This document shows, in pieces, positions 16,774 through 24,739 of a stretch of 37,531 bases of DNA. Positions within the stretch are counted from its first letter, which is position 1, and each line of letters begins with the position of its first letter. The position numbers were made by a program, and so were the translations under genes. Origin of the DNA: Acidobacteriota bacterium (GTDB lineage: Bacteria; Acidobacteriota; Vicinamibacteria; Vicinamibacterales; CAVVIG01); the NCBI GenBank assembly GCA_016195265.1, contig JACPZW010000045.1, forward strand, positions 1 through 37,531. Reading direction: 5' to 3'. The notes beneath the pieces were generated by a model. That model made no database searches, had not been told where the DNA came from, and saw only the letters and a list, made by a program, of their open reading frames with translations.

Positions 16774-17736
16774 ATGTATTTCGATTTCGAGGATTACCAC
16801 CCGGACATCACACCGGTGGGCCGGGCGATTTCGTGGCGCGAGGGTGTGCTGCTGTCGATCATCGTCCACCTGGCGATGATCATCGTGATGCTCCTGTTTC
16901 CGCGCTGGTTTCCCTTCGACGAGGCGGCGGCGCGCGCGCGGCTGCACGCCGCAGAAGTCCGTCAGGCCGAACAGCCGGCGCGGTTCGTGTTCGTGAGCCC
17001 GAAGCTCGAGCGCAACGTGCCCAAGCCGCCCGATCGCGGCGAGGCGTCTGACCGCGATCGCCTGGCGCGCGCGCCGGAGAAAGCCGAGCGCCCGACCAAT
17101 CCGCTGCCGTTCTCGCGCGGCAATACGCCGGAGCGCGTCGAAGAGCCGCCCAAGCAGACCGCGCGCGGGCGCGGTGCCGAGCCGGATCCGGCGGCGGGGC
17201 AGCCGGCGCAGAACATGCAGACGCAGAGTTCGCCGCAGATGCCCGAGTCGCAGTCGGCGCTGCAGCTGCCGAAGCCGCCGCAGGCGCCGCAGAGCGGCGC
17301 TGGTGGACGCGCGCCGGCCCCTGGCGGATCGCTCGGCGACGCCCTGCGCAATCTGGAGAGGTACACGCGCAGCGAAACCTTTGACAACCAGGGCGGGGTG
17401 GGCGGGCAGTTCGGTCCTGAAATTCAGTTCGATACCAAAGGTGTCGAGTTCGGTCCGTGGATCAGGCGCTTCATCGCGCAGGTGAAGCGGAACTGGTTCA
17501 TCCCGTACGCCGCCATGTCGATGAAGGGGCACACGGTGATCACGTTCAACGTGCACAAGGACGGATCGATCACCGACATCACCGTCGCCGGACCGTCGCC
17601 CGTCGAGCCGTTCAACACGGCGGCGTTCGGCGCGCTCTCCGGATCGAATCCGACCCAGCCGCTGCCACCTGAGTATCCCGCCGACAAGGCGTTCTTCACC
17701 GTGACGTTCTTCTACAACGAAGTGCCGCCGCGGTGA
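16774..17736 (+). CDS. TonB-like periplasm-spanning protein with C-terminal TonB domain
   Basis: From ATG 16774 the product has 320 residues: a short cytoplasmic N-terminus, one transmembrane helix (GVLLSIIVHLAMIIVMLLF, about residues 25-43), a long charged and Pro/Gln-rich periplasmic region, and a C-terminal domain starting near FGPWIRRFIAQVKRNWFIPY. The last part (GHTVITFNVHKDGSITDITV ... AFFTVTFFYN) is a TonB/TolA-type C-terminal domain. Such proteins transmit inner-membrane energy to outer-membrane receptors or serve structural roles; no ExbB/ExbD genes are nearby, so the energising partner is unknown. A GTG at 16747 would add nine residues and is less natural. Confidence 0.75.
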   Translation: MYFDFEDYHPDITPVGRAISWREGVLLSIIVHLAMIIVMLLFPRWFPFDEAAARARLHAAEVRQAEQPARFVFVSPKLERNVPKPPDRGEASDRDRLARAPEKAERPTNPLPFSRGNTPERVEEPPKQTARGRGAEPDPAAGQPAQNMQTQSSPQMPESQSALQLPKPPQAPQSGAGGRAPAPGGSLGDALRNLERYTRSETFDNQGGVGGQFGPEIQFDTKGVEFGPWIRRFIAQVKRNWFIPYAAMSMKGHTVITFNVHKDGSITDITVAGPSPVEPFNTAAFGALSGSNPTQPLPPEYPADKAFFTVTFFYNEVPPR

Positions 17737-17812
17737 ATGATGAAATGCAGAAATGCAGAAATGCAAACGGCGCGCCTCTGCATTCTTGCGTTCGCGCATT
17801 CTTGCATTTGAA
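17735..17812. repeat. Inverted spacer repeat (AAATGCAG words)
   Basis: The left arm (17740-17767) is AAATGCAG repeated three times with small changes. The right arm (17774-17810) carries CTGCATTCTTGCG and ATTCTTGCATTT, its reverse complement. The arms form an imperfect hairpin across the whole spacer, ending five bases before the microprotein ATG. Confidence 0.75.
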
Positions 17813-17814
17813 CC

Positions 17815-17895
17815 ATGCTGACCCGTTCGCAGCAGCTTGGTCTGCTCATCCTCCTCGTCGTCTTCGTCATGTACGTCCTGATTCGCGCGCGGTGA
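17815..17895 (+). CDS. Single-TM microprotein, 26 residues
   Basis: ATG 17815 to TGA 17893-17895 encodes 26 residues beginning MLTRSQQLGLLILLVVFV: a short polar start, one hydrophobic helix (GLLILLVVFVMYVLI) and a basic end (RAR). It ends one base before the miaA ATG, consistent with co-translation. A similar microprotein lies at 21504-21599, with the shared layout Ser/Thr, then Gln-Leu, hydrophobic helix, aromatic residue, basic tail. No family is recognised. The tight spacing and the resemblance argue against chance, but expression is unproven. Confidence 0.45.
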   Translation: MLTRSQQLGLLILLVVFVMYVLIRAR

Positions 17896-17896
17896 C

Positions 17897-18826
17897 ATGC
17901 CGCGTCCGCTGATTGCCATCCTCGGTCCGACGGCCACGGGCAAGAGCGCGCTGGCGCTGGCGATTGCCGAGGCGCGCGGCGGCGAGATCATCAACTGCGA
18001 TTCGACGGCGGTCTATCGCGGCTTCGACATCGGCACCGACAAGATCGCCGCCGCCGATCGCCGCGGCATCCTCCACCATCTCATCGACACCGTCGATCCC
18101 ACCGAGGAGTACACGGCGGCGCAATTCGCGCGCGACGCCGCGGCGGCGATCCGCGGCATCCAGGCGCGCGGCGCGCTGCCGATCCTCGCGGGCGGCACCG
18201 GCTTCTATTATCGCGCCCTGACGCGCGGGCTCTTTCCGGGCCCCGGCCGCGATGCGGCGCTGCGCCAGCGCCTCGAGTCGATCGCCGGGCGGCGCGACGT
18301 GACGTTTCTGCATCGGCTGCTGCGCCGTGTCGATCCGGAGTCGGCGCTGCGGATTCAGCCGCGCGACCTGAAGCGGCTGGTCCGGGCGCTCGAAGTGTAC
18401 TTCCTGACCGGGCGGCCGCTCACGGCGCACTTTGCGGAGACCGTCTGTCCGATTCCAGAGGTGGACGTCGTCGCGATCGCGGTGCGGCTGCCCGCCGCGG
18501 ACATCTCCGAGCGCGTCACGCGTCGCGTCGACGAACAGTTCGCGCGTGGCCTGCTGGACGAGATCCGGGCGCTGCTGGCGCGCGGCATTCCCGAAACCGC
18601 ACGGCCGTTCGGCGGACTCGTCTACCGTCAGGCGCTCGAGCACCTGCACGGGGTCCGGGACGAGGCCGCGACGCGCGCGCTCATCGCGCAGGAGAACCGC
18701 CGCTACGCGCGCCGCCAGTTGATCTGGTTTCGCAAAGAGCCTAATCTTGTTTGGCTCGATGGTCCCGGCGAGTCAGCCACGACGATCGCTGACGCGCTGC
18801 GCGTGATCGATCAGCAGCTCGAGTGA
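17897..18826 (+). CDS. miaA: tRNA dimethylallyltransferase MiaA
   Basis: The 309-residue enzyme prenylates A37 of tRNAs that read UNN codons. It has the P-loop GPTATGKS (residues 10-17), INCDSTAVYRGFDIGTDK, HHLIDTVDPTEEYTAAQF, GGTGFYYRAL, and the late ENRRYARRQLIWFRKEPNLVW segment; all are standard for MiaA. The length is normal. It is followed after three bases by hfq, the classic miaA-hfq order. Confidence 0.95.
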   Translation: MPRPLIAILGPTATGKSALALAIAEARGGEIINCDSTAVYRGFDIGTDKIAAADRRGILHHLIDTVDPTEEYTAAQFARDAAAAIRGIQARGALPILAGGTGFYYRALTRGLFPGPGRDAALRQRLESIAGRRDVTFLHRLLRRVDPESALRIQPRDLKRLVRALEVYFLTGRPLTAHFAETVCPIPEVDVVAIAVRLPAADISERVTRRVDEQFARGLLDEIRALLARGIPETARPFGGLVYRQALEHLHGVRDEAATRALIAQENRRYARRQLIWFRKEPNLVWLDGPGESATTIADALRVIDQQLE

Positions 18827-18829
18827 ACT

Positions 18830-19081
18830 ATGCCGCCCGCTTCGGAACCTAAACACGCCCAGGCGAACATCCAGGATGTGTTCCTCAACTACGTGCGGCG
18901 CGAGAAGCTCACCGTCACCGTGCGCATGATGGACGGCAGCGAGCTCGAGGGCCGCATCAAGAACTTCGATCGCTTCGCGCTCGTGCTCGATCACGGCGGC
19001 GCCGATCACATGATCTTCAAGCACGCGATCGCGGCGATCAAGACGCCGAGGCCTGTCGCGAATTACTTCTCCCACCAGTAG
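18830..19081 (+). CDS. hfq: RNA chaperone Hfq
   Basis: The 83-residue product has the Sm1 region NIQDVFLNYVRREKLTVTV...GSELEGRIKNFDRFALVL and the Sm2 motif MIFKHAIAAI (YKHAIST in E. coli). It would form a hexamer that pairs small RNAs with mRNAs. The N-terminal extension (PPASEPKHAQA) is slightly longer than usual and the C-terminal tail is short. It sits between miaA and deoB, 3 and 7 bp away, so all three are probably one transcript. Confidence 0.95.
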   Translation: MPPASEPKHAQANIQDVFLNYVRREKLTVTVRMMDGSELEGRIKNFDRFALVLDHGGADHMIFKHAIAAIKTPRPVANYFSHQ

Positions 19082-19088
19082 CGACGGC

Positions 19089-20285
19089 GTGACTTCGCAG
19101 TCATTCCCATCATCGCCGTTCGGACGTGTGATCCTCATCGTGATGGACAGCGTCGGCATCGGCGAGTTGCCGGACGCGGGCGCCTACGGCGATCGCGGCA
19201 GCGACACGCTCGGCAACATCGCGAAGCGGCTTCCGCTGGCGGTCCCGACGCTGCGCGCGCTCGGCCTCGATCGGATCGCGGCGATCGGCCGCGCGCCATC
19301 GGGAGAGCCGCCGGCGGCCGCGATCGGCCGCATGGCCGAGACGTCGGCCGGAAAGGATTCCGTCACCGGTCATTGGGAAATGATGGGCATCGTGCTCGAC
19401 CGCGCGTTCCCGGTGTTTCCGCACGGCTTCTCCAATGCGGTCCTCGCGGAGTTCTCGCGGCTGACCGGGCGCGGCGTCCTCGGGAACAAGGCGGCGTCGG
19501 GCACGCAGATCATCGACGAGCTCGGGCCCGAGCACATGCGGACGGGCGCGCTCATTGTCTACACGTCGGCGGACAGCGTCTTTCAGATTGCGGCGCACGA
19601 AGCGATCGTGCCGATTCCCGAGCTCTACCGCGCGTGCGAGCTCGCCTACAAGATCGTCGGCGAGGGGCCCGGTGTCGGTCGCGTGATCGCGAGGCCGTTT
19701 GTCGGATCGCCGGGGCAGTTCACGCGGACGTCGAACCGCCACGACTACGCGCTTCCGCCGTCGGGCGAGACCGTGCTCGACCGCGTGAAGGCGGCGTCGC
19801 TGCCGGTCGTCGCGATCGGCAAGATTTCCGATTTGTTCGCCGGGCGCGGCGTGACAAGCGCGGTTCACACGACGAGCGACGACGACGGGATGGATCACGT
19901 CGAGCGGCAGATGGCGAGTGTGGACCGCGGATTGATCTTCACCAACCTGGTCGACTTCGACGCGCAGTACGGCCACCGGAACGACGTGGCCGGCTATGCC
20001 CAGAATCTCGAGCGCTTCGATGCGCGTCTGGCGGCGCTGCTGCCGCGGCTGCGCGAGCGCGACCTCCTCGTCGTCACCGCCGATCACGGCAACGACCCGA
20101 CGACGCCGAGCACGGACCACTCACGCGAGTACGTGCCGCTGCTGGCCGCCGGTCCGCGCGTGCGGCGCGGCGCGGAGCTGGGCACGCGCAAGACGTTCGC
20201 GGATCTCGGGCAGACTGTGGCGGAGATCTTCGGCGTCGGACCCATGGCCCACGGGACCAGTTTCCTAAAGGACCTCACGACGTAG
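19089..20285 (+). CDS. deoB: Phosphopentomutase DeoB
   Basis: The 398-residue alkaline-phosphatase-superfamily mutase interconverts ribose/deoxyribose 1- and 5-phosphates in nucleoside salvage. It shows VILIVMDSVGIGELPDA (metal-binding Asp), GKDSVTGHWEMMG with the phosphorylated Thr, GNKAASGTQIIDELG, and the metal motifs VDFDAQYGHRND and TADHGNDPTTPSTDHSRE. The length is typical. GTG 19089 lies seven bases after hfq and gives a short natural N-terminus. Confidence 0.95.
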   Translation: MTSQSFPSSPFGRVILIVMDSVGIGELPDAGAYGDRGSDTLGNIAKRLPLAVPTLRALGLDRIAAIGRAPSGEPPAAAIGRMAETSAGKDSVTGHWEMMGIVLDRAFPVFPHGFSNAVLAEFSRLTGRGVLGNKAASGTQIIDELGPEHMRTGALIVYTSADSVFQIAAHEAIVPIPELYRACELAYKIVGEGPGVGRVIARPFVGSPGQFTRTSNRHDYALPPSGETVLDRVKAASLPVVAIGKISDLFAGRGVTSAVHTTSDDDGMDHVERQMASVDRGLIFTNLVDFDAQYGHRNDVAGYAQNLERFDARLAALLPRLRERDLLVVTADHGNDPTTPSTDHSREYVPLLAAGPRVRRGAELGTRKTFADLGQTVAEIFGVGPMAHGTSFLKDLTT

Positions 20286-20400
20286 AACGCAGAGATCGCA
20301 GAGAACGCAGAGTAAGATTTGGCAGCTCTGTCTCATGGCGCGAGCCCGCGCAGAGTATTATCTAATCTCGCTCTGCGGTCTCCGCGGTCTCTGCGTTCCT
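20283..20400. repeat. Inverted spacer repeat (CGCAGAGA words)
   Basis: The left arm (20285-20321) contains AACGCAGAGATCGCAGAG and GAACGCAGAGTAAGATT. The right arm (20363-20399) reads AATCTCGCTCTGCGG, TCTCCGCGG and TCTCTGCGTTCC, its reverse complement. The paired arms enclose about 40 bp and cover the deoB-dGTPase spacer. The word resembles the one before mqnA. Confidence 0.75.
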
Positions 20401-20408
20401 TATTCTTT

Positions 20409-21449
20409 ATGACGAGTCTTCGTGAACAGCTCGAGGCGCGCGAGCGTGAGATCCTGGCGCCGCAGGCGGCCCGGAGCGCCGAATCGCGCGGCCGTCTGCG
20501 TCCCGAAAAGGAAGACGACGTCCGCCCGGCGTTTCAGCGCGACCGCGATCGGATCATCCACTGCAAGGCCTTCCGCCGCCTGAAGCACAAGACGCAGGTC
20601 TTCTTCGCGCCGACCGGCGATCACTACCGCACGCGCCTGACGCACACGCTCGAGGTCTCGCAGATCGCGCGGACGATTGCCAAGGTCCTGCGGCTCCATG
20701 AGGAACTGACCGAGGCGATCGCGCTCGGGCACGACCTCGGGCACACGCCCTTCGGGCACGCGGGCGAGCGCGTGATCGACGCGCTGGTGCCGGGCGGCTT
20801 CAACCACTACGAGCAGAGCCTGCGCATCGTCGACGTGCTGGAGAACGACGGCCGCGGCCTGAATCTGACGTGGGAAGTGCGCGACGGGATCGCGAAGCAC
20901 TCGAAAGGGAAGTCCGGCACGCCGGTCGGGATGACCGGCGCGTTGCGCGCGAGCACGATCGAGGGGCAGATCATGCGCGTCGCGGATCTCATCGCCTACG
21001 TGAATCACGACATCGACGATGCGACGCGGGCGGGGCTGCTGAAGGCGGAGGATCTGCCCGGCGAGCCCGTCGCGATTCTGGGCGGCTCGTCGTCTGCGCG
21101 CATCGCGACGCTCGTGAAGGACGTCGTGACCGAGTCGCTCGCCGGCAACCTGACCGAGATCCGCATGAGCGACCGCGTGCTGAAGGCCGTCCTCGACTTG
21201 CGCAGCTTCCTGTTCGACGCGGTCTACGAGAACACGATTGCGACGGCCGAGTTCAAGAAGGCGAGCGGAATCCTGAGCGGACTGTGGGAAAAGGTGCGCG
21301 AGCGGCCGGAGGAGTTTCTCGATCTGAAGACGATCGAGAACGAAGACCTCGACGCCGCCGCGCGCGACTTCCTCGCGGGCATGACCGACCGCTACGCCGT
21401 TCGGCTCTACGAGCAGCTGTTCATTCCGAAGCCATGGGCGATTGAGTAG
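20409..21449 (+). CDS. dgt: dGTPase-like HD-domain triphosphohydrolase
   Basis: The start is ATG 20409, immediately after the repeat spacer, giving 346 residues; upstream open frame is repeat DNA. The product carries the HD-domain ligands in order: RLTHTLEVSQIARTIAK (first His), ALGHDLGHTPFGHAGE (the HD pair plus the dGTPase signature), and Asp in RVADLIAYVNHDIDDA. The opening RDRIIHCKAFRRLKHKTQVF is typical of type 2 deoxyguanosinetriphosphate triphosphohydrolase-like proteins. It would split dNTPs into nucleoside and triphosphate, keeping dNTP pools in check. Substrate preference cannot be told from sequence. Confidence 0.88.
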   Translation: MTSLREQLEAREREILAPQAARSAESRGRLRPEKEDDVRPAFQRDRDRIIHCKAFRRLKHKTQVFFAPTGDHYRTRLTHTLEVSQIARTIAKVLRLHEELTEAIALGHDLGHTPFGHAGERVIDALVPGGFNHYEQSLRIVDVLENDGRGLNLTWEVRDGIAKHSKGKSGTPVGMTGALRASTIEGQIMRVADLIAYVNHDIDDATRAGLLKAEDLPGEPVAILGGSSSARIATLVKDVVTESLAGNLTEIRMSDRVLKAVLDLRSFLFDAVYENTIATAEFKKASGILSGLWEKVRERPEEFLDLKTIENEDLDAAARDFLAGMTDRYAVRLYEQLFIPKPWAIE

Positions 21450-21490
21450 ACGTATGGGGTAAGTGGGTAAGTGGGTAGTTGGGTAATTGG
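21450..21490. repeat. GGGTAAGT iterated-word spacer, single arm
   Basis: Words GGGTAAGT, GGGTAGTT and GGGTAATT repeat in tandem right after the dGTPase stop. Similar GGGTAAT words form the paired repeat at 27041-27140. No inverted arm is seen here. Confidence 0.6.
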
Positions 21491-21503
21491 CCGGGGGACG
21501 CTC

Positions 21504-21599
21504 ATGGCACTTCCGTCGCTGAGCACTCCGCAACTCGTGTTCATCTTCGTCGCCGTGCTGATCCTCTGGTCGATCTTCAACCGCAGCGCGAGATCGTAG
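21504..21599 (+). CDS. Single-TM microprotein, 31 residues
   Basis: ATG 21504 to TAG 21597-21599 encodes 31 residues beginning MALPSLSTPQLVFIFVAV: a polar start, one hydrophobic helix (QLVFIFVAVLILWSIF) and a basic end (NRSARS). A purine stretch, CCGGGGGACG, about ten bases upstream could serve as the ribosome-binding site. Its plan parallels the 26-residue protein at 17815-17895. It lies between the dGTPase and yceD genes. No known family is recognised; TatA and similar short proteins lack this pattern. Confidence 0.45.
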   Translation: MALPSLSTPQLVFIFVAVLILWSIFNRSARS

Positions 21600-21615
21600 T
21601 CGGTGCAGTTGATTT

Positions 21616-21641
21616 GTAGGGCGGGTCCTTGTGGACCCGCC
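21616..21641 (+). repeat. REP-like hairpin with GTAG foot
   Basis: GTAG (21616-21619) is followed by a perfect 9-bp stem, GGCGGGTCC / GGACCCGCC, around TTGT. It differs from the element before mqnC only by compensated stem changes and one loop base, so the two are copies of one family. It stands alone in the microprotein-yceD spacer. No RAYT transposase gene is in the window. Confidence 0.6.
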
Positions 21642-21751
21642 GACGCCAGGGTCTCTTCCCGCCGCACCGGCGGTGCCGGTCGTCACATTCCACCTGCCAC
21701 CACTCCGCCCCTAGCCCCCAGCCCCTTCTCCAAGGTATATTGGGAAGTTCC

Positions 21752-22312
21752 ATGTTGCTGGATCTCCGCAAGATAGGGACGCCGCTCGAGCGGTACGAGA
21801 AGGTGTACGCGCCCGAGGCGTTCGGGTCCGGCCCGGCCGACGCCGGCAACGACGTTGACTTCCGTGTGGCGGCGCCCGTCACGCTGGCCTTCGACATTGT
21901 CAAGGACAAGGAGACGTTCCGGCTCGCGGGAAGCGTCCGGACGACGCTCGGGCTGACGTGCAGCCGGTGTCTGGAGCCGTTCACGCTGCCGGTGGACGCA
22001 TCGTTCGACCTCATGTACCAGCCGCACGCCGAGAATAAGGGCGAGGGCGAGCTCGAGATCGAGGAAGACGACTTGACGACGGCGTTCTACGAGCACGACG
22101 AGATCGACCTCGGGCAGCTGATGCGCGAGCAGTTTTATCTGTCGCTGCCGATGAAGCCGCTGTGCCGCGCGGACTGCAAGGGCCTCTGCCCGTCGTGCGG
22201 CACGAATTGGAATAGCGCGACCTGCGAGTGCAGGCGTGAGTGGGAAGATCCGAGGTTCAAGGCGCTGAAGGAATTGAGAATCAAGAATTCGGAATTAAGA
22301 ATTAAGAATTAA
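21752..22312 (+). CDS. yceD: YceD/DUF177 protein with extended repeat-derived tail
   Basis: DUF177 (YceD) proteins are linked to ribosomal RNA metabolism and almost always precede rpmF, as here. From ATG 21752 the 186-residue product has LTCSRCLEPFTLPV (first zinc-type Cys pair) and CRADCKGLCPSCGTNWN (second cluster) near the C-terminus. The family should end soon after PRFKALKEL. Instead the frame continues RIKNSELRIKN, encoded by iterated AAGAATT words of the spacer, so the stop has been pushed into repeat DNA. TATATT at 21736-21741 lies just upstream of the start. Confidence 0.85.
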   Translation: MLLDLRKIGTPLERYEKVYAPEAFGSGPADAGNDVDFRVAAPVTLAFDIVKDKETFRLAGSVRTTLGLTCSRCLEPFTLPVDASFDLMYQPHAENKGEGELEIEEDDLTTAFYEHDEIDLGQLMREQFYLSLPMKPLCRADCKGLCPSCGTNWNSATCECRREWEDPRFKALKELRIKNSELRIKN

Positions 22313-22349
22313 GAACTGAAAACTGATAGCCGAAAGCTGAGAGCTGACC
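22274..22349. repeat. AAGAATT / GAAAGCTGA iterated-word spacer
   Basis: Words of the type AATTAAGAATTAAGAATT, then AACTGAAAACTGATAGC and CGAAAGCTGAGAGCTGA, occupy the yceD-rpmF gap and the last 11 codons of yceD. The GCTGAGAGCTGA words are the complement of the CAGCT(T/C)TCAG words inside the mqnA insert. Confidence 0.65.
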
Positions 22350-22350
22350 A

Positions 22351-22533
22351 ATGCCGAATCCCAAACGCCGACACTCCAAAACCCGCACCGCCAAACGCCG
22401 CACGCACGACGCGCTGAAGGCCACCGGCCTGGGCGAGTGCCCGCACTGCCACGAGCCGAAGCCACCGCACCGCGTGTGCGCCAACTGCGGCTACTACCGC
22501 GGGCGCCAGGCCAAGGCGGTTGACGAAGATTAA
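22351..22533 (+). CDS. rpmF: 50S ribosomal protein L32 (zinc-type)
   Basis: The 60-residue L32 has the usual start PNPKRRHSKTRTAKRRTHDAL and two Cys pairs, CPHCHEP and CANCGYYRG, that form a zinc ribbon. It sits between yceD and plsX, the widespread yceD-rpmF-plsX-fab order that ties ribosome assembly to lipid synthesis. Confidence 0.96.
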   Translation: MPNPKRRHSKTRTAKRRTHDALKATGLGECPHCHEPKPPHRVCANCGYYRGRQAKAVDED

Positions 22534-22540
22534 CGCCGTC

Positions 22541-22699
22541 CGGTGCTGAGTGCTTGGTGCGGGGTGCTTGGTGCCGTGCGGGGTACTGAGTGCTGAGTGC
22601 ACTCAGATCGGCACGCCGCACCGTGGCACTCGGCACAGCACGATGCACCACGCACCCGGCACGGCACCCGGCACCTAGCACCACGCACCCGGCACCCCG
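22541..22699. repeat. Inverted spacer repeat (GTGCTGAGTGC words)
   Basis: The left half (22541-22600) repeats GGTGC, GAGTGCT and GGGGTGC. The right half (22600-22697) carries the complement: GGCACTCGGCAC, CACGCACCCGGCAC, GGCACCCGGCACC. The centre is a perfect 14-bp palindrome, 22593-22606. The element fills the whole rpmF-plsX spacer. Confidence 0.75.
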
Positions 22700-22702
22700 T
22701 CA

Positions 22703-23767
22703 ATGATTTGGGTCGCAGTTGATGCCATGGGCGGCGACGAAGGCCCCCGCGACGTCGTCGACGGCGCGCTCGCCGCGACGCGGCATTTCGACCTGGGCGT
22801 GGCGCTCGTCGGCGGGCGCGCGGCGCTCGAGGCCGAGCTCGCGCGGCACGGCGAAGTGGACCGGAAACACGTCCGGCTCGTCGACGCGCCGGAGGTCGTG
22901 CGGATGGACGAATCGCCGTCGGCGGCCCTCAAGCGCAAGCCGGGCGCCTCGATCACGCGAGCGGCTGAACTCGTCGCGCGCGGCGATGCGTCCGCGCTCT
23001 TCAGCGCCGGACACACGGGCGCGACGGTGATGGCGGCGCACGGCGCGTTCGGCATGCTGCCGGGCGTCGATCGTCCCGCGCTGGCCGCGACGATTCCCAC
23101 GCGAGGTCAACCCGCGGTGCTCGTGGACGTTGGGGCGAGCGTGGACTGCCGGCCCGCGCACCTGCTGCAGTTCGCGGTGATGGGCTGCATGTACGCGCGC
23201 GTCGCCTTCGGCATCGAGACGCCGCGCGTCGGGCTGCTCTCGATTGGCGAGGAGCCGACGAAAGGCAACGAGCTGACGCGCGAGGCGCACAAGCTCCTGA
23301 GGAGCGCTCTGTTGACCTTCATCGGCAACGTCGAAGGGCGCGACGTGTACGGCGGGAAAGCGGACGTCATCGTGTGCGACGGCTTCACCGGCAACGTCGC
23401 GCTGAAGATCAGCGAGGGGCTCGTCGACGCGATGCAGGGATTTCTGAACGAGGAACTGTCCGGCACAATCACCGAGCGGCTCGGATCGATGCTGACGCGC
23501 CGCGCGCACCGGCACTTCCGGATGCGGATGGATTACTCGGAGTACGGCGGCGCACCGCTGCTCGGCGTCGCGGGCGTGACGATCGTCGGGCACGGCCGCT
23601 CGAGCGCCAAGGCGGTCCGCAACGCCGTCGCGATGGCGTACCGCTTCGCGGCGAACAACTTCATCTCGCGCGTGGAGCGCGAGATCGCCGCGGCTGCGCC
23701 TGCCGCCTCGACCTCTCCGCGCGGGGGCGATGCGCGCGCCGGCGGGGTAGGGGCCCCGCATAAGTAA
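22703..23767 (+). CDS. plsX: Phosphate acyltransferase PlsX
   Basis: PlsX makes acyl-phosphate from acyl-ACP for phospholipid synthesis. The 354-residue product shows WVAVDAMGGDEGPRDVV at the start, SALFSAGHTGATVMAA, LVDVGASVDCRP, GLLSIGEEPTKGNELTREAH, CDGFTGNVALKISEG and APLLGVAGVTIVGHG, all typical. The last 25 or so residues (ASTSPRGGDARAGGVGAPHK) are unusual; their DNA includes a GC hairpin at 23742-23759. FabD follows after five bases. Confidence 0.95.
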   Translation: MIWVAVDAMGGDEGPRDVVDGALAATRHFDLGVALVGGRAALEAELARHGEVDRKHVRLVDAPEVVRMDESPSAALKRKPGASITRAAELVARGDASALFSAGHTGATVMAAHGAFGMLPGVDRPALAATIPTRGQPAVLVDVGASVDCRPAHLLQFAVMGCMYARVAFGIETPRVGLLSIGEEPTKGNELTREAHKLLRSALLTFIGNVEGRDVYGGKADVIVCDGFTGNVALKISEGLVDAMQGFLNEELSGTITERLGSMLTRRAHRHFRMRMDYSEYGGAPLLGVAGVTIVGHGRSSAKAVRNAVAMAYRFAANNFISRVEREIAAAAPAASTSPRGGDARAGGVGAPHK

Positions 23768-23772
23768 CGTCA

Positions 23773-24720
23773 ATGCTCGCATTCCTCTTTCCCGGACAAG
23801 GTGCGCAGAAAGTCGGCATGGGCAAAGCCCTCGCCGACGCGTTTCCCATCTGTCGCGACACCTTCGCCGAAGCCGACGCCGCGCTCGGCGAGCCGCTCAG
23901 TCGCATCATCTTCGACGGCCCCGAGGATCGGCTCATCCTCACCGAGAACACGCAGCCTGCGATCCTGGCGGTCAGCACGGCGACGTGCCGGCTGCTGGCG
24001 TCACGCGGCCTGACGCCGGACTTCGTCGCTGGCCACAGCCTCGGCGAGTACTCGGCGAACGTCGCCGCCGGCACGTTCGCGTACGCGGACGCGTTGCAGA
24101 TTGTCCGGCGCCGCGGCCAGTACATGCAGGAAGCGGTGCCGGTCGGGACGGGCGCGATGGCCGCGATCCTCGGCCTCGACGCCGAGAAGGTCGCGCAGGC
24201 GTGCCGCGAAGCATTGGAGAATGGCGCGGCGCAGGGCGAAGTCGTCAGCGCGGCGAATCTCAACGGCGCCGGCCAGATCGCCATCGCCGGGTCGGCGAAC
24301 GCCGTCGCGCGCGCGGGCGAACGCGCCAAGGCGCTCGGCGCGAAGCGCGTCATCCCGCTCGCTGTCAGCGCGCCCTTCCACTGCGCGCTCATGAAGCCGG
24401 CCGAGGATCGGCTGGCGCCGGAGCTGCGCGCGCTGCGCGTCAGCGACCCGCGCGTGCCGATCGTTGCCAACGTGGACGCCGAGCTCAAACGCCGCGCCCC
24501 TGAAGCGATCGACGCGCTCGTGCGCCAGGTCTCCGCGCCGGTGCGCTGGGAAGCCGTCATCGCGCGCCTTGCGTCGGAAGGCGTCACAACGTATGTTGAG
24601 GTAGGGCCGGGAACGGTGTTGAGCGCGCTGGTGCGCAAGATGCACCGTGACGCGGCCGCGTTCAACGTCGGCGGTCCGGACGATCTCACAGCGATGGCTT
24701 CACTGCTGAGGCAGGCCTGA
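23773..24720 (+). CDS. fabD: Malonyl-CoA:ACP transacylase FabD
   Basis: The 315-residue enzyme loads malonyl groups on ACP. Marks: LFPGQGAQKVGMG, the nucleophile elbow GHSLGEYSA (Ser89), the catalytic His in SAPFHCALM (about residue 201), and YVEVGPGTVLSALVRK near the end. The length is normal. The stop codon lies in the loop of a REP-like hairpin. It is the second gene of the plsX-fabD-fabG-acpP-fabF run. Confidence 0.95.
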   Translation: MLAFLFPGQGAQKVGMGKALADAFPICRDTFAEADAALGEPLSRIIFDGPEDRLILTENTQPAILAVSTATCRLLASRGLTPDFVAGHSLGEYSANVAAGTFAYADALQIVRRRGQYMQEAVPVGTGAMAAILGLDAEKVAQACREALENGAAQGEVVSAANLNGAGQIAIAGSANAVARAGERAKALGAKRVIPLAVSAPFHCALMKPAEDRLAPELRALRVSDPRVPIVANVDAELKRRAPEAIDALVRQVSAPVRWEAVIARLASEGVTTYVEVGPGTVLSALVRKMHRDAAAFNVGGPDDLTAMASLLRQA

Positions 24721-24733
24721 AGGCCTGCGCTAC
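24711..24733 (-). repeat. REP-like hairpin with GTAG foot (minus orientation)
   Basis: The 8-bp arms GCAGGCCT (24711-24718) and AGGCCTGC (24721-24728) flank two bases. On the minus strand GTAG (24733-24730) lies at the foot, as in the other REP-like hairpins. It overlaps the fabD stop and fills most of the gap to fabG. Confidence 0.5.
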
Positions 24734-24739
24734 TTCCTC

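Noticed and set aside
16690..17994. 434-residue minus-strand frame
   Set aside because: Antisense to the TonB-like gene and part of miaA; Arg/Leu-rich low-information translation.
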